Shown here piece by piece: positions 15,071 to 22,334 of a stretch of DNA of 36,386 bases. Position 1 is the stretch's first letter; each line of letters opens with the position of its first letter. Source of the stretch: DASQQQ01 sp036390995 (GTDB lineage Bacteria; Actinomycetota; UBA4738; HRBIN12). The notes beneath the pieces are model-generated. The model was given only the letters and a program-made list of their open reading frames with translations, was not told where the DNA came from and did no database searches. The stretch lies in contig DASWAT010000046.1 of assembly GCA_036390995.1 (NCBI GenBank), forward strand, positions 1-36,386. Direction: 5' to 3'. The translations under genes and the position numbers were made by a program.

Positions 15071-17791
15071 GTGAGCGAGTACCCTGCGTACCTCGCCTCT
15101 GACGTGGTCCTGCGCGATGGGTCCACGGTTCGGGTTCGGCCGGCGCGGCGTGCCGACGCCACCAGGGTCGAGGACTACCTGATCGGGCTCTCGCCCGAGA
15201 CCCGCCGCTTACGGTTCTGGGGATCGGCCATCGACGTCCGAGACGTTGCCGAGAAGGTCGTCGACGTCGACTACAAGGACCACCTCACCCTGCTCGTCCT
15301 GTCCGGCGGCGACGAGGGCCGCATGATCGGCGGCGCCCAGTACACGCGGATCGAGGGCGGGCGGGCCGAGATCGGCCTGTCGGTGACGGACGAGTGGCAG
15401 GGCAAGGGCATCGGATCGATCCTGCTCGGCCACCTGGCCCAGGCCGCCGCGGAGCAGGGCATCACGATCTTCGTGGCCGAGGTCCTGCCCGAGAACCACA
15501 CCATGGTCAACGTGTTCCGGGCCAGCGGGTTCCCGGTGTCGATCCGAGCCACCCCGGGCAGCATCGAGGTCGAGTTCCCCATCTCGCTGACGGAGGCCGC
15601 CGTCGAGCACTTCGAGCGACGCGAGACGGCGGCCGCCGTGAACGCGATGCACACGTTCCTCGCGCCGGAAGCGGTGGCGGTGATCGGAGCGTCCCGCGAG
15701 ACCACGAGCATCGGCGGCATGCTCTTCCACAACCTGCTCACCACCGAGTTCCGTGGGCCCGTGTACCCGGTGAACCCCAAGGCCGGGGTGGTCCACAGCG
15801 TCCCCGCGTACCCGTCCATCCTTCAGGTGCCCGGTGAGGTCGACGTCGCGTTCATCGCGGTCCCCGCCGCCTTCGTCGGTCCGGTGGCCAGGGAGTGCGG
15901 CGAGAAAGGGGTCCGCGGCCTCGTGGTCATCTCCTCGGGGTTCGGAGAGGTCGGAGGCGAGGGGCCGGCGCGTCAAGAAGAGCTCATCGACGTCTGCCGG
16001 TCGTACGGGATGCGGATGATCGGGCCGAACTGCATGGGCGTCGTGAACACGGCTCCCGACATCCGCCTGAACGGGACGTTCGCCACGGTCTACCCGCCGC
16101 CGGGTCGGGTGGGCTTCCTCTCGCAGTCCGGCGCCCTGGGCCTTGCCGTCATGCAGTACGCCTCCGACCTGGGTCTGGGCCTGTCGACCTTCATCTCGGT
16201 GGGGAACAAGGCCGACATCTCCAGCAGCGATCTCATCGCCTACTGGAACGAGGACGCGGGGACCGACGTGATCCTCCTGTACATGGAGTCGGTGGGGAAC
16301 CCGCGCCGGTTCGCCCGACTCGCCCGCGAGGTCGGACGGCGCAAGCCCATCGTGGCGGTGAAGTCCGGCCGCAGCGCGGCGGGAGCCCGCGCGGCCGCGT
16401 CCCACACCGGCGCCCTGCTGGCGGCCTCCGACGTGACGGTGGATGCGCTGTTCCGCCAGGCCGGCGTGATCCGGACCGACACGCTGGAAGAGATGTTCGA
16501 CGTGGCCACGATCCTGGCGAACCAGCCGCCGCCCAAGGGCAACCGGATCGCGATCGTCACGAACGCAGGTGGGTTGGGGATCCTGTGCGCCGACACCTGC
16601 GAGGCGAACGGCCTCCAGGTGCCGGCCGTCTCCGAACAGACGAAGGAGGCGCTGCAGGAGTTCCTGCCGCCCGAGGCGTCGGTGAACAACCCGGTCGACA
16701 TGATCGCGTCGGCGACGGCGGAGGACTACCGGCGGACCATCCTCACGGTCGCCGAGGACCCCGAGGTCGACGCGATGATCGTCATCTTCATCCCACCGCA
16801 GGCGACGAAGGCCGGGGAGATCGCGCAGGGCATCGCGCAGGGCATCGCGGACGTTCAGGGAGGGATCCCCATCGCCACCACGTTCATGTCGGCGAAGGGC
16901 CTGCCCGAGGAGCTGCAGACGAACGGGAGCCGGATCCCGTCGTTCGCGTTCCCCGAGCAGGCGGCCATCGCGATGGCCCACGCCTGCGCGTACGGCCGTT
17001 GGCGAGAGAAGCCGGAAGGTACCGTGACGCGGTTCCACGACCTGCAGTGCGACGAGGGTGCCGCGATCGTGGCGGCGGCCCTGCAGCGCAGCGAGGAGTC
17101 GGGTGCCTGGTTGTCGGCTCGGGAGGTGGACCGCCTGCTGGCCTGCTACGGCCTCCCGGTGGTGCGGTCCGAGCGCGCGGCGACGCCGGAGGAGGCGGGC
17201 GAGGCGGCGGCGAGGATCGGCACCGCGGTGGCCCTCAAGGCGTTCGGACCCGACATCGTCCACAAGACCGACGTCGGTGCCGTGCGCCTCGGCCTCACCG
17301 GTTCGGTGGAGGTCTCCAGGGCGGCCCAGGAGATGGCCGATCGGGTGATGGCCTCCGGTCTGACGCTCGAGGGGTTCCTGATCCAGGAGATGGTTGAAGA
17401 GGGCGTGGAGATCCTGGTCGGTGTGGCCCACGACCCGGTGTTCGGTCCCGTGGTCGCCTGCAGCGCCGGAGGAACCGCAGTGGAGCTGGTGCGGGACGTC
17501 TCCGTGAGCGTCACGCCGATCACGGACCTGGATGCCGCCGAGATGGTGCGCTCGCTGAAGACGTTCCCCTTGCTGGACGGGTTCCGAGGTGCACCGAAGG
17601 CCGACGTCCCCGCCTTGGAGGAGGTCGTCCTCCGCGTGAGCGCGATGGTGGAGTCCCTGCCCGAGATCGCGGAGATGGACTGCAACCCCGTCATGATCCT
17701 TCCCCATGGAGCGCTGATCGTGGACGCGAGGGTCCGGGTGCAGGAGGCCCCGCAGCTGAAGCCGCTGGCGGCGAGGGCCGCCGCAGGCTAG
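15071..17791 (+). CDS. GNAT acetyltransferase fused to ADP-forming acyl-CoA synthetase
   Basis: 906 aa from GTG 15071; an ATG at 15062 in frame overlaps the -10 hexamer and is less likely. Counting from 15062: GNAT domain (about 18-170; VRPARRADA, GLSVTDEWQGKGIGSILL acetyl-CoA loop); CoA-binding Rossmann domain from about 200 (AVAVIGASRE); succinyl-CoA-ligase-like domains with FLSQSGALG; SHTGALLAASD with H448 at the position of the phospho-histidine; and a C-terminal ATP-grasp (about 690-900, VALKAFGPDIVHKTDVGAV). Proteins of this layout include protein lysine acetyltransferases (Pat/PatZ). Retention of the His suggests the synthetase half may still interconvert acetyl-CoA + ADP and acetate + ATP. 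Convergent with the tandem Usp gene. Confidence 0.88.
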   Translation: MSEYPAYLASDVVLRDGSTVRVRPARRADATRVEDYLIGLSPETRRLRFWGSAIDVRDVAEKVVDVDYKDHLTLLVLSGGDEGRMIGGAQYTRIEGGRAEIGLSVTDEWQGKGIGSILLGHLAQAAAEQGITIFVAEVLPENHTMVNVFRASGFPVSIRATPGSIEVEFPISLTEAAVEHFERRETAAAVNAMHTFLAPEAVAVIGASRETTSIGGMLFHNLLTTEFRGPVYPVNPKAGVVHSVPAYPSILQVPGEVDVAFIAVPAAFVGPVARECGEKGVRGLVVISSGFGEVGGEGPARQEELIDVCRSYGMRMIGPNCMGVVNTAPDIRLNGTFATVYPPPGRVGFLSQSGALGLAVMQYASDLGLGLSTFISVGNKADISSSDLIAYWNEDAGTDVILLYMESVGNPRRFARLAREVGRRKPIVAVKSGRSAAGARAAASHTGALLAASDVTVDALFRQAGVIRTDTLEEMFDVATILANQPPPKGNRIAIVTNAGGLGILCADTCEANGLQVPAVSEQTKEALQEFLPPEASVNNPVDMIASATAEDYRRTILTVAEDPEVDAMIVIFIPPQATKAGEIAQGIAQGIADVQGGIPIATTFMSAKGLPEELQTNGSRIPSFAFPEQAAIAMAHACAYGRWREKPEGTVTRFHDLQCDEGAAIVAAALQRSEESGAWLSAREVDRLLACYGLPVVRSERAATPEEAGEAAARIGTAVALKAFGPDIVHKTDVGAVRLGLTGSVEVSRAAQEMADRVMASGLTLEGFLIQEMVEEGVEILVGVAHDPVFGPVVACSAGGTAVELVRDVSVSVTPITDLDAAEMVRSLKTFPLLDGFRGAPKADVPALEEVVLRVSAMVESLPEIAEMDCNPVMILPHGALIVDARVRVQEAPQLKPLAARAAAG

Positions 17792-17800
17792 GGCACCCGC

Positions 17801-18649
17801 TCAGCCGGTCCGGCCGAGCCGGGCGATCAGCACCGAGCACGGAGCATGTTGCGCCACGTATTCGCTCACGCTGCCCAGCAGCACTCGCGCCACACCGGAG
17901 AGTCCCCGGTGCCCCACGACGATGAGATCCGCGTCGCCCCTGCGCGCGCTCTCGACGAGGGCGTGTTCCGGACGCCCCATCGCCATCTCCCGGATCGGCT
18001 CGACGCCGAGGCTCCTCGCAGCCTCGACCGCCGGTTCCAGCTCGGGCGGCGTGGCCTCGCCCTCGTCCAGGCTCCATTCCTGGTTGTCGCCGCGGAAGAT
18101 CGGGATCACGTGCTGCATCCGCAGCTCGGCTCCGGTGGCCGCCGCGATGCCCGCTGCCAGGCGTGCGGTCTCCACGGAGCTGTCGGACCCGTCGACGCCA
18201 CACTGGATGCGGTGCGGGAAGCTCTCGGGCGTCCCCCGGGCCAGCATCACCGAGCATCCGGCGTGACGGAGGACGTGCGCGGCCACCCGCCCCACCCTGA
18301 TGGCTCCCCCCAGCACCCCCGCGTCCGGCCCGAGGCACACGAGGTCGACCCCGTGCTCCGCGGCCTCCCCCAGGAGGGCCTCCGCGGGATCCCCGGCCAG
18401 GATCCTCGTGCTGATCTCGGCGCCCTGATGGGTGGCGATCTCGCCGACCCGATGCAGGACCTCCTCGGCATGCCGCTCGACGTCCTCCTCATCGTGGGGA
18501 TGGCGCGAGTCGATCACGAAGGCGATCTCGAGGGCAGCTCCGGTCACGGCCGCCAGACGAGCGGCCTGACGAACGGACTCCTGGGCTCGCTCCGAACCAT
18601 CGGTGCCGGCGAGGAGTCGCGTGAAGATGGGAGCTCCCGCAGGGCTCAC
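17801..18649 (-). CDS. Tandem-domain universal stress protein
   Basis: 282 aa from GTG 18649, which overlaps the stop of the CBS-BON gene as GTGA (18646-18649). Two Usp domains: the first (RLLAGTDGSERAQ to HAGCSVMLAR) has a degenerate nucleotide loop, GPDAGVLGGAIRVG; the second (CGVDGSDSSVETARL to CSVLIARLG) ends with VVGHRGLSGVARVLLGSVSEYVAQHAPCSV, a full G-2x-G-9x-G-S ATP site. This layout matches the tandem Usps of the mycobacterial DosR regulon (e.g. Rv2623). Cytoplasmic; presumed role in growth control under stress. Co-transcribed with the upstream CBS-BON gene and so probably under its DosR-like box. Confidence 0.9.
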   Translation of the reverse strand: MSPAGAPIFTRLLAGTDGSERAQESVRQAARLAAVTGAALEIAFVIDSRHPHDEEDVERHAEEVLHRVGEIATHQGAEISTRILAGDPAEALLGEAAEHGVDLVCLGPDAGVLGGAIRVGRVAAHVLRHAGCSVMLARGTPESFPHRIQCGVDGSDSSVETARLAAGIAAATGAELRMQHVIPIFRGDNQEWSLDEGEATPPELEPAVEAARSLGVEPIREMAMGRPEHALVESARRGDADLIVVGHRGLSGVARVLLGSVSEYVAQHAPCSVLIARLGRTG

Positions 18650-19353
18650 CGTCCCAGCCCCGGTGTGATCGCCGTCCAGGGGAGGGGGAGCTCGGGCGAC
18701 GGGGTGGTGTCGTCCTCCATGTACGTGAGGTGGTTGTCCACCCCCACGACCCCCTCGACGGCCTGGACCAGGCCGACCAGCACAGGGATGAGGCTCCGCC
18801 GCTCGATCTGGCCTTCCAGGCCCACCACGCCGCTCCGAACCATGACGCGGATGGTACTCGGTTCGATCCACAGCGTGCGACGGATGACGTCCTCGCGAAC
18901 CTCCGCGGCGATCTCGGCGTCCTCCCGCAGGAACACCTTGAGCAGGTCGGCACGGGACACGATGCCCAGCACCTCGCCGCCGGTTCCCACCACCGGGAGA
19001 CGCTTGACCTGATGGTGGTGCATGAGACGGGCCGCCTCCCCGAGCGAGGCCTCGGGCGTGACCGTCACGACGGGGGTCGTCATGAGCTGGGCGGCGACCA
19101 GGCCCGCGTGCTTCTCCCGGTCGATGCGGTGCTGCCGACCCTCGAGCAGGTGGGGCTCGCCCTCGAGCTGCAGGTCCTCCTTCAAGATGAGGTCACCCTC
19201 GGAGACGATGCCCACGAGCCTGTCGTGCTCGTCGACGACGGGGACGGCGCTCACCCGGTACTCCTGCATCCGGCGGACGACGTGCTTGAACGGCGTCGCG
19301 TCGCTCACGACGACGACCGTGCGGGTCATCACGTCCTGCACCGTCCGCTTCAT
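18646..19353 (-). CDS. CBS-pair plus BON domain protein
   Basis: 235 aa from ATG 19353, chosen over ATG 19374 because GAGGAGG lies 5-6 nt upstream of MKRTVQDVM. Two CBS motifs: residues about 1-60 (VMTRTVVVVSDATPFKHVV, VSAVPVVDEHDRLVGIVSEGDL) and about 85-140 (MTTPVVTVTPEASLGEAARLM, LPVVGTGGEVLGIVSRADL). The C-terminal BON domain (about 155-215; VRSGVVGLEGQIERRSLIP, VEGVVGVDNHL) may bind membranes or phospholipid. CBS pairs sense adenine nucleotides. CBS proteins such as Hrp1 are DosR-regulon members in mycobacteria. First gene of an operon with the tandem Usp; a TAGCGT -10 and a DosR-like box lie upstream. Confidence 0.9.
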   Translation of the reverse strand: MKRTVQDVMTRTVVVVSDATPFKHVVRRMQEYRVSAVPVVDEHDRLVGIVSEGDLILKEDLQLEGEPHLLEGRQHRIDREKHAGLVAAQLMTTPVVTVTPEASLGEAARLMHHHQVKRLPVVGTGGEVLGIVSRADLLKVFLREDAEIAAEVREDVIRRTLWIEPSTIRVMVRSGVVGLEGQIERRSLIPVLVGLVQAVEGVVGVDNHLTYMEDDTTPSPELPLPWTAITPGLGR

Positions 19354-19392
19354 CGTCGCCTCCTCAGCTGCCATCCCATGCCTCCGAGCATC

Positions 19393-19398
19393 ACGCTA
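19393..19398 (-). promoter_or_regulatory. -10 element (TAGCGT) of the CBS-Usp operon
   Basis: TAGCGT on the minus strand predicts a start near 19386, leaving a leader of about 33 nt with the ribosome site of ATG 19353. The dyad at 19422-19435 is then centred about 43 bp upstream. Confidence 0.45.
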
Positions 19399-19421
19399 CG
19401 GGGGGACCCGGTTGCCACCTA

Positions 19422-19435
19422 GGGCCGGAGGGCCC
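19422..19435 (-). promoter_or_regulatory. DosR-box-like dyad of the CBS-Usp operon
   Basis: GGGCCCTCCGGCCC on the minus strand is a GGGCC/GGCCC inverted repeat. It matches 9 of 14 positions of the mycobacterial consensus GGGACTWWAGTCCC. Its centre (19428.5) is about -43 relative to the predicted start, the place where DosR-type activators contact RNA polymerase. Confidence 0.4.
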
Positions 19436-19559
19436 ACGCTGCCGAGTCCCAGGACCCAGCCCGGCAGGGGCCGGACGGTCGTGCTCCGCGATCTCGAAGG
19501 GTCGAGCCGATGCCGACGAACGGTCCGCAAGCACGTGGGGAGCCCGCCCTCGACGGCCC

Positions 19560-19573
19560 GTGACCTTCGGCCC
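19560..19573 (+). promoter_or_regulatory. DosR-box-like element upstream of the sensor kinase
   Basis: GTGACCTTCGGCCC differs from the motif GGGACCTTCGGCCC, found upstream of the DoxX-like gene, at a single base. Its centre lies about 50 bp before the start predicted from TAGTCT (19605-19610), a little farther than the other sites. Confidence 0.4.
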
Positions 19574-19604
19574 TTGACCGGGGTCGAGGAAGGCACCGAC
19601 ACGG

Positions 19605-19610
19605 TAGTCT
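19605..19610 (+). promoter_or_regulatory. Candidate -10 (TAGTCT) for the sensor kinase
   Basis: TAGTCT lies 12 nt before ATG 19623, implying a leader of only about 5 nt. Confidence 0.35.
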
Positions 19611-19622
19611 CCCTGGTGGGCA

Positions 19623-21227
19623 ATGGATCGCCGGGAGAGGCTCATCGAGGCCGGACTGGCTCTGTCGTCCGAGCTCTCGCTCGAGGCCGTACTCCAGCGC
19701 ATCGTGGAGCTTGCGGTCGAGATCACCGATGCTCGGTACGGCGCGCTCGGGGTGATCGGGCCCGACGGGCGCCTGATCGAGTTCCTCACCACCGGAGTCT
19801 CGGACGAGGAACGTGCCAGGATCGGCGATCCTCCGAAGGGGCACGGGGTCCTCGGGGCGCTGATCCGCGACAGCGCGCCGCTTCGCCTGGCCGATATCGC
19901 GGCCGATCCCCGCTCGGTCGGCTTCCCGCAGAACCACCCGCTGATGCACTCGTTCCTGGGGATGCCGATCCGTTCCCGGGGCGAGACCTTCGGCGACATC
20001 TACCTCACCGAGAAGCAGGGGGCGCTCGAGTTCACCGAGCAGGACGAGGGCGACCTTGCCATCCTCGCCGCCCAGGCCGGGGTGGCGATCGAGAACGCCC
20101 GCCTGTACCGGGAGACCCAACGCCGCGAACGGTGGCTGGAGGCCGTCAGCGAGATCGCGACGGCGATCCTGTCGGGAACGCAGCCCGACGAAGCGCTGAC
20201 GGTGATCGCCGAGCGTGCCCGGGAGCTCGTGGGCGCCGATCTGGCGACCGTGGCCATCCCGGAGGCCGGCAGCGAACGCCTGACACTCACCGTCGCCGAC
20301 GGCAAGGGGGCGGACGAGCTCCGGGGCCAGAGCTTCCCCATCGAGGGGTCGATCTCGGGCGAGGTGGTCAGCACCGGCTCCCCCATCGCCCTGGAGGACA
20401 TCTCGAAGGACCCTCGCGCCTACCAGCCGGTCGTGCGGATCGGGCGGTTCGGACCCTGCATCTTCGTCCCGCTCATGGCACAGGGTCGTGCGTTCGGCAC
20501 GTTGATGGCGGCGAACCAGCTCGGCGGCGAGGTCTTCGACCAGGACGACGCACGGCTGCTGCAGGCCTTCGCGGATCAGGCCTCCCTGGCCCTCGAGTAC
20601 GCTCGCGCCCAGCACGAGGTGCAGCGGCTCATCGTCCTGGAGGACCGCGAGCGCATCGCGAAGGAACTGCACGACGGGGTGATCCAGTCGCTCTTCGCGG
20701 TGGGGATGGGCCTGCAGGGCACCGCGATGATGAGCGGGGACGAAGACCTGGCACGGCGCCTCGAGGGAGCGGTCGGCGAGCTCGACCGCGTGATCCGGGA
20801 CCTGCGCAACTACATCTTCGGTCTGCGGCCGGGCATCCTCGCCGACCGGCAGCTCGACCAGGCCCTCCGGGCCCTCGGCGAGGAGTTCCAGCAGAGGAGC
20901 GGCGTGGTCACGGTCGTGGACCTGGACGGCGAGATCGCCGCCCAGCTCGCCCCCCATGCCGGCGACCTGATCCAGCTGGCCCGCGAGTCGCTCTCGAACG
21001 TAGGGCGCCACGCGGAGGCCTCGACGTGCCGGCTGTCGCTCTACCGGAACGGGCACGCGGCGGTGATGGAGATCGACGACGACGGCCGGGGGTTCGATCC
21101 GGCCACCGTGCGCCGCGGCGAGGGGCTCACGAACCTCGAGCAGCGGATCGCGGCCCTCGGCGGTGAGGTCGCGATCGACAGCTCCCCCGACGAGGGCACG
21201 ACCGTCCGCCTGCTGGTCCCGCTCTAG
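19623..21227 (+). CDS. Two-GAF histidine kinase, DosS/DosT-like predicted heme sensor
   Basis: 534 aa. GAF-A occupies about residues 18-160, GAF-B about 175-330, then HisKA_3 with the phospho-acceptor H350 in RIAKELHDGVIQSLF, and an HATPase_c domain with LARESLSNVGRHA, DDDGRGFDP and GEGLTNLEQRI. In GAF-A, NHPLMHSFLGMPIRSRGETF places H105 where DosS has its proximal heme His149 and Y127, 22 residues later, where DosS has distal Tyr171 (alignment from memory). I therefore predict an O2/NO/CO or redox sensor. It would phosphorylate the DosR-like regulator encoded 1.1 kb downstream. No membrane segment, so cytoplasmic. The start ATG 19623 has no strong ribosome site. Confidence 0.92.
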   Translation: MDRRERLIEAGLALSSELSLEAVLQRIVELAVEITDARYGALGVIGPDGRLIEFLTTGVSDEERARIGDPPKGHGVLGALIRDSAPLRLADIAADPRSVGFPQNHPLMHSFLGMPIRSRGETFGDIYLTEKQGALEFTEQDEGDLAILAAQAGVAIENARLYRETQRRERWLEAVSEIATAILSGTQPDEALTVIAERARELVGADLATVAIPEAGSERLTLTVADGKGADELRGQSFPIEGSISGEVVSTGSPIALEDISKDPRAYQPVVRIGRFGPCIFVPLMAQGRAFGTLMAANQLGGEVFDQDDARLLQAFADQASLALEYARAQHEVQRLIVLEDRERIAKELHDGVIQSLFAVGMGLQGTAMMSGDEDLARRLEGAVGELDRVIRDLRNYIFGLRPGILADRQLDQALRALGEEFQQRSGVVTVVDLDGEIAAQLAPHAGDLIQLARESLSNVGRHAEASTCRLSLYRNGHAAVMEIDDDGRGFDPATVRRGEGLTNLEQRIAALGGEVAIDSSPDEGTTVRLLVPL

Positions 21228-21243
21228 TCCCCGCCCGCTCGGT

Positions 21244-21684
21244 TCAGGACCCGGAACGCGACCGCCCCGACCCCGGGCTCCCGTCATCGCGCGGTGCGAG
21301 CGCGTGGATCGCCTCGAGGAGCTCTTCCCTTCCCGGATGCCGCCGCAGTCGAACGAGCTGCCCCGGCACGTCCGCACCCGGATGCGACCCGAGGACGACG
21401 ACCCGGTGCCCGGTCATCAGGTACAGCCCCAACAGGTCCTCGGCGGGGGTGCCGAGGAGCACGGCCTCGCTGTCCAGGCTCATGTCGAGGACCACGACCG
21501 AGGCATCCTCGGCCAACGGACAGACGCCGCCCCGTGCCCCCACGCACGTGTAGTCGGGCTCCGTCGGCCCGGGACACACGAGCACGCGGTAGCCGGACGT
21601 CTCGAGCCAGGACCCGACCGACTCCCGCTCCACCGCGTCGGCCTGTACGAGCAGCACTGCGCCCCCGCCGGCGGGCGTGACCAT
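21244..21684 (-). CDS. Receiver-like protein with a three-cysteine insertion
   Basis: 146 aa, embedded on the opposite strand between the sensor kinase and regulator genes. It starts AVLLVQADAVERESVGSWLETSGYRVLV, like the first half of a response-regulator receiver. Then comes a loop with C-x9-C-x7-C (VCPGPTEPDYTC, GGVCPL) and ASVVVLDMSLDSE, a strand ending in Asp at the phospho-acceptor position. The C-terminal end (SPGSGRSRSGS) is disordered. There is no output domain. It could be a redox- or metal-responsive single-domain receiver; this is inference. A DosR-like box (21720-21733) is centred 42.5 bp upstream of its ATG, which has no ribosome site. Confidence 0.75.
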   Translation of the reverse strand: MVTPAGGGAVLLVQADAVERESVGSWLETSGYRVLVCPGPTEPDYTCVGARGGVCPLAEDASVVVLDMSLDSEAVLLGTPAEDLLGLYLMTGHRVVVLGSHPGADVPGQLVRLRRHPGREELLEAIHALAPRDDGSPGSGRSRSGS

Positions 21685-21719
21685 GACCGAAGTGTGGGGA
21701 GGACTCGAGGGACAACGTC

Positions 21720-21733
21720 GCGGCGAAGGTCCC
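21720..21733 (-). promoter_or_regulatory. DosR-box-like element for the receiver-like gene
   Basis: GGGACCTTCGCCGC on the minus strand. Centre 21726.5, i.e. -42.5 if the mRNA is leaderless from ATG 21684. A weak -10 (CACACT, 21696-21691) sits 6 nt before that ATG. Confidence 0.45.
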
Positions 21734-21742
21734 CCCCGTGAG

Positions 21743-21756
21743 GGGACTTCTGCCCC
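21743..21756 (+). promoter_or_regulatory. DosR-box-like element for the SRPBCC-like gene
   Basis: GGGACTTCTGCCCC matches 11 of 14 positions of the mycobacterial DosR consensus GGGACTWWAGTCCC. Centre 21749.5, about -43 from a leaderless start at ATG 21793. CATCCT (21780-21785) lies 7 nt before that ATG as a possible activator-dependent -10. Confidence 0.5.
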
Positions 21757-21792
21757 TCAGGGCCTCGACGGCCGACCCCCATCCTGAACCGC

Positions 21793-22284
21793 ATGTTCAT
21801 CCGCTATTACCTGGACCTCCCGATGCGGTTCGAGGAGGTGGAGTCCAGGCTCCTCGAGGATCCGGGCTCCTGGGTCCCCGGGATCGCCGAGGGCGCCGAG
21901 AGCCGCGGCGAGCGTCTGCTCGCCGAGGTCGGCTTCCCCATGAGCGCCGAGCGGCGCGTGGCCAAGAGCGTGGAGATCGAGCTGGGCACCGTCTATCGGA
22001 TCCCGTCGAAGGCGCTCCTGCCGCTCACCTGGAAGGCCACCGGGTCCGAGGCCCTGTTCCCGGTCCTCGAGGCCGACCTGGAGGTCGCCGCCCTGGGCCC
22101 GGAGCGGACGCAGCTGTCGATCAGCGGGCGGTACCATCCCCCGCTCGGGATGGTCGGACGGGCGCTCGATCGCGCCATGTTGCACCGGGTGGCCGAGGCG
22201 ACCGTGAAGGACTTCGTGGACGGGATCGGCCAGGCGCTCCGCGATCGGGAGGGCGTCGCCGCTCGGCCTGAGCGTGGATCGTGA
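21793..22284 (+). CDS. SRPBCC-like protein of unknown function
   Basis: 163 aa. Pattern: MFIRYYLDLPMRFEEVESRLLE, then beta-rich segments (KSVEIELGTVYR, LLPLTWKATGSEALFPVLEADLEVAAL, RTQLSISGRYHPPLG) and a long C-terminal helix (ALDRAMLHRVAEATVKDFVDGIGQAL). This helix-grip order suggests a START/SRPBCC ligand-binding fold, although I cannot prove it from motifs. Start ATG 21793 has no ribosome site and lies 7 nt after CATCCT with a DosR-like box at about -43. Its stop region abuts the DosR-like gene, so the two may share a transcript. Likely a hypoxia or redox-regulated small-molecule-binding protein. Confidence 0.75.
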   Translation: MFIRYYLDLPMRFEEVESRLLEDPGSWVPGIAEGAESRGERLLAEVGFPMSAERRVAKSVEIELGTVYRIPSKALLPLTWKATGSEALFPVLEADLEVAALGPERTQLSISGRYHPPLGMVGRALDRAMLHRVAEATVKDFVDGIGQALRDREGVAARPERGS

Positions 22285-22321
22285 CCACGGCGACCTCCCG
22301 GACCCGACGGCGTCCAGCGGC

Positions 22322-22327
22322 TAGGAT
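22322..22327 (+). promoter_or_regulatory. -10 element (TAGGAT) for leaderless DosR-like mRNA
   Basis: TAGGAT, 7 nt, GTG 22335. It is identical in hexamer and spacing to the promoter at 15058-15071. It supports GTG 22335 as start and allows expression of the regulator independently of the upstream gene. Confidence 0.55.
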
Positions 22328-22334
22328 GACCTCC

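Noticed and set aside
16818..16850. Short 12-bp tandem repeat (ATCGCGCAGGGC) inside the synthetase gene
   Set aside because: It encodes an in-frame IAQG repeat in a helix; too short and in frame to be a regulatory or mobile repeat.
15209..17707. Long minus-strand frame opposite the GNAT-synthetase
   Set aside because: No recognisable domain; shadow of the real plus-strand gene. The same applies to the long minus frame opposite PFOR (24287-27439).
22281..22334. Upstream GTG (22281) overlapping the SRPBCC stop as the start of the DosR-like gene
   Set aside because: It adds a basic low-complexity extension absent from DosR relatives, and TAGGAT-N7-GTG supports 22335; the earlier start is not excluded.
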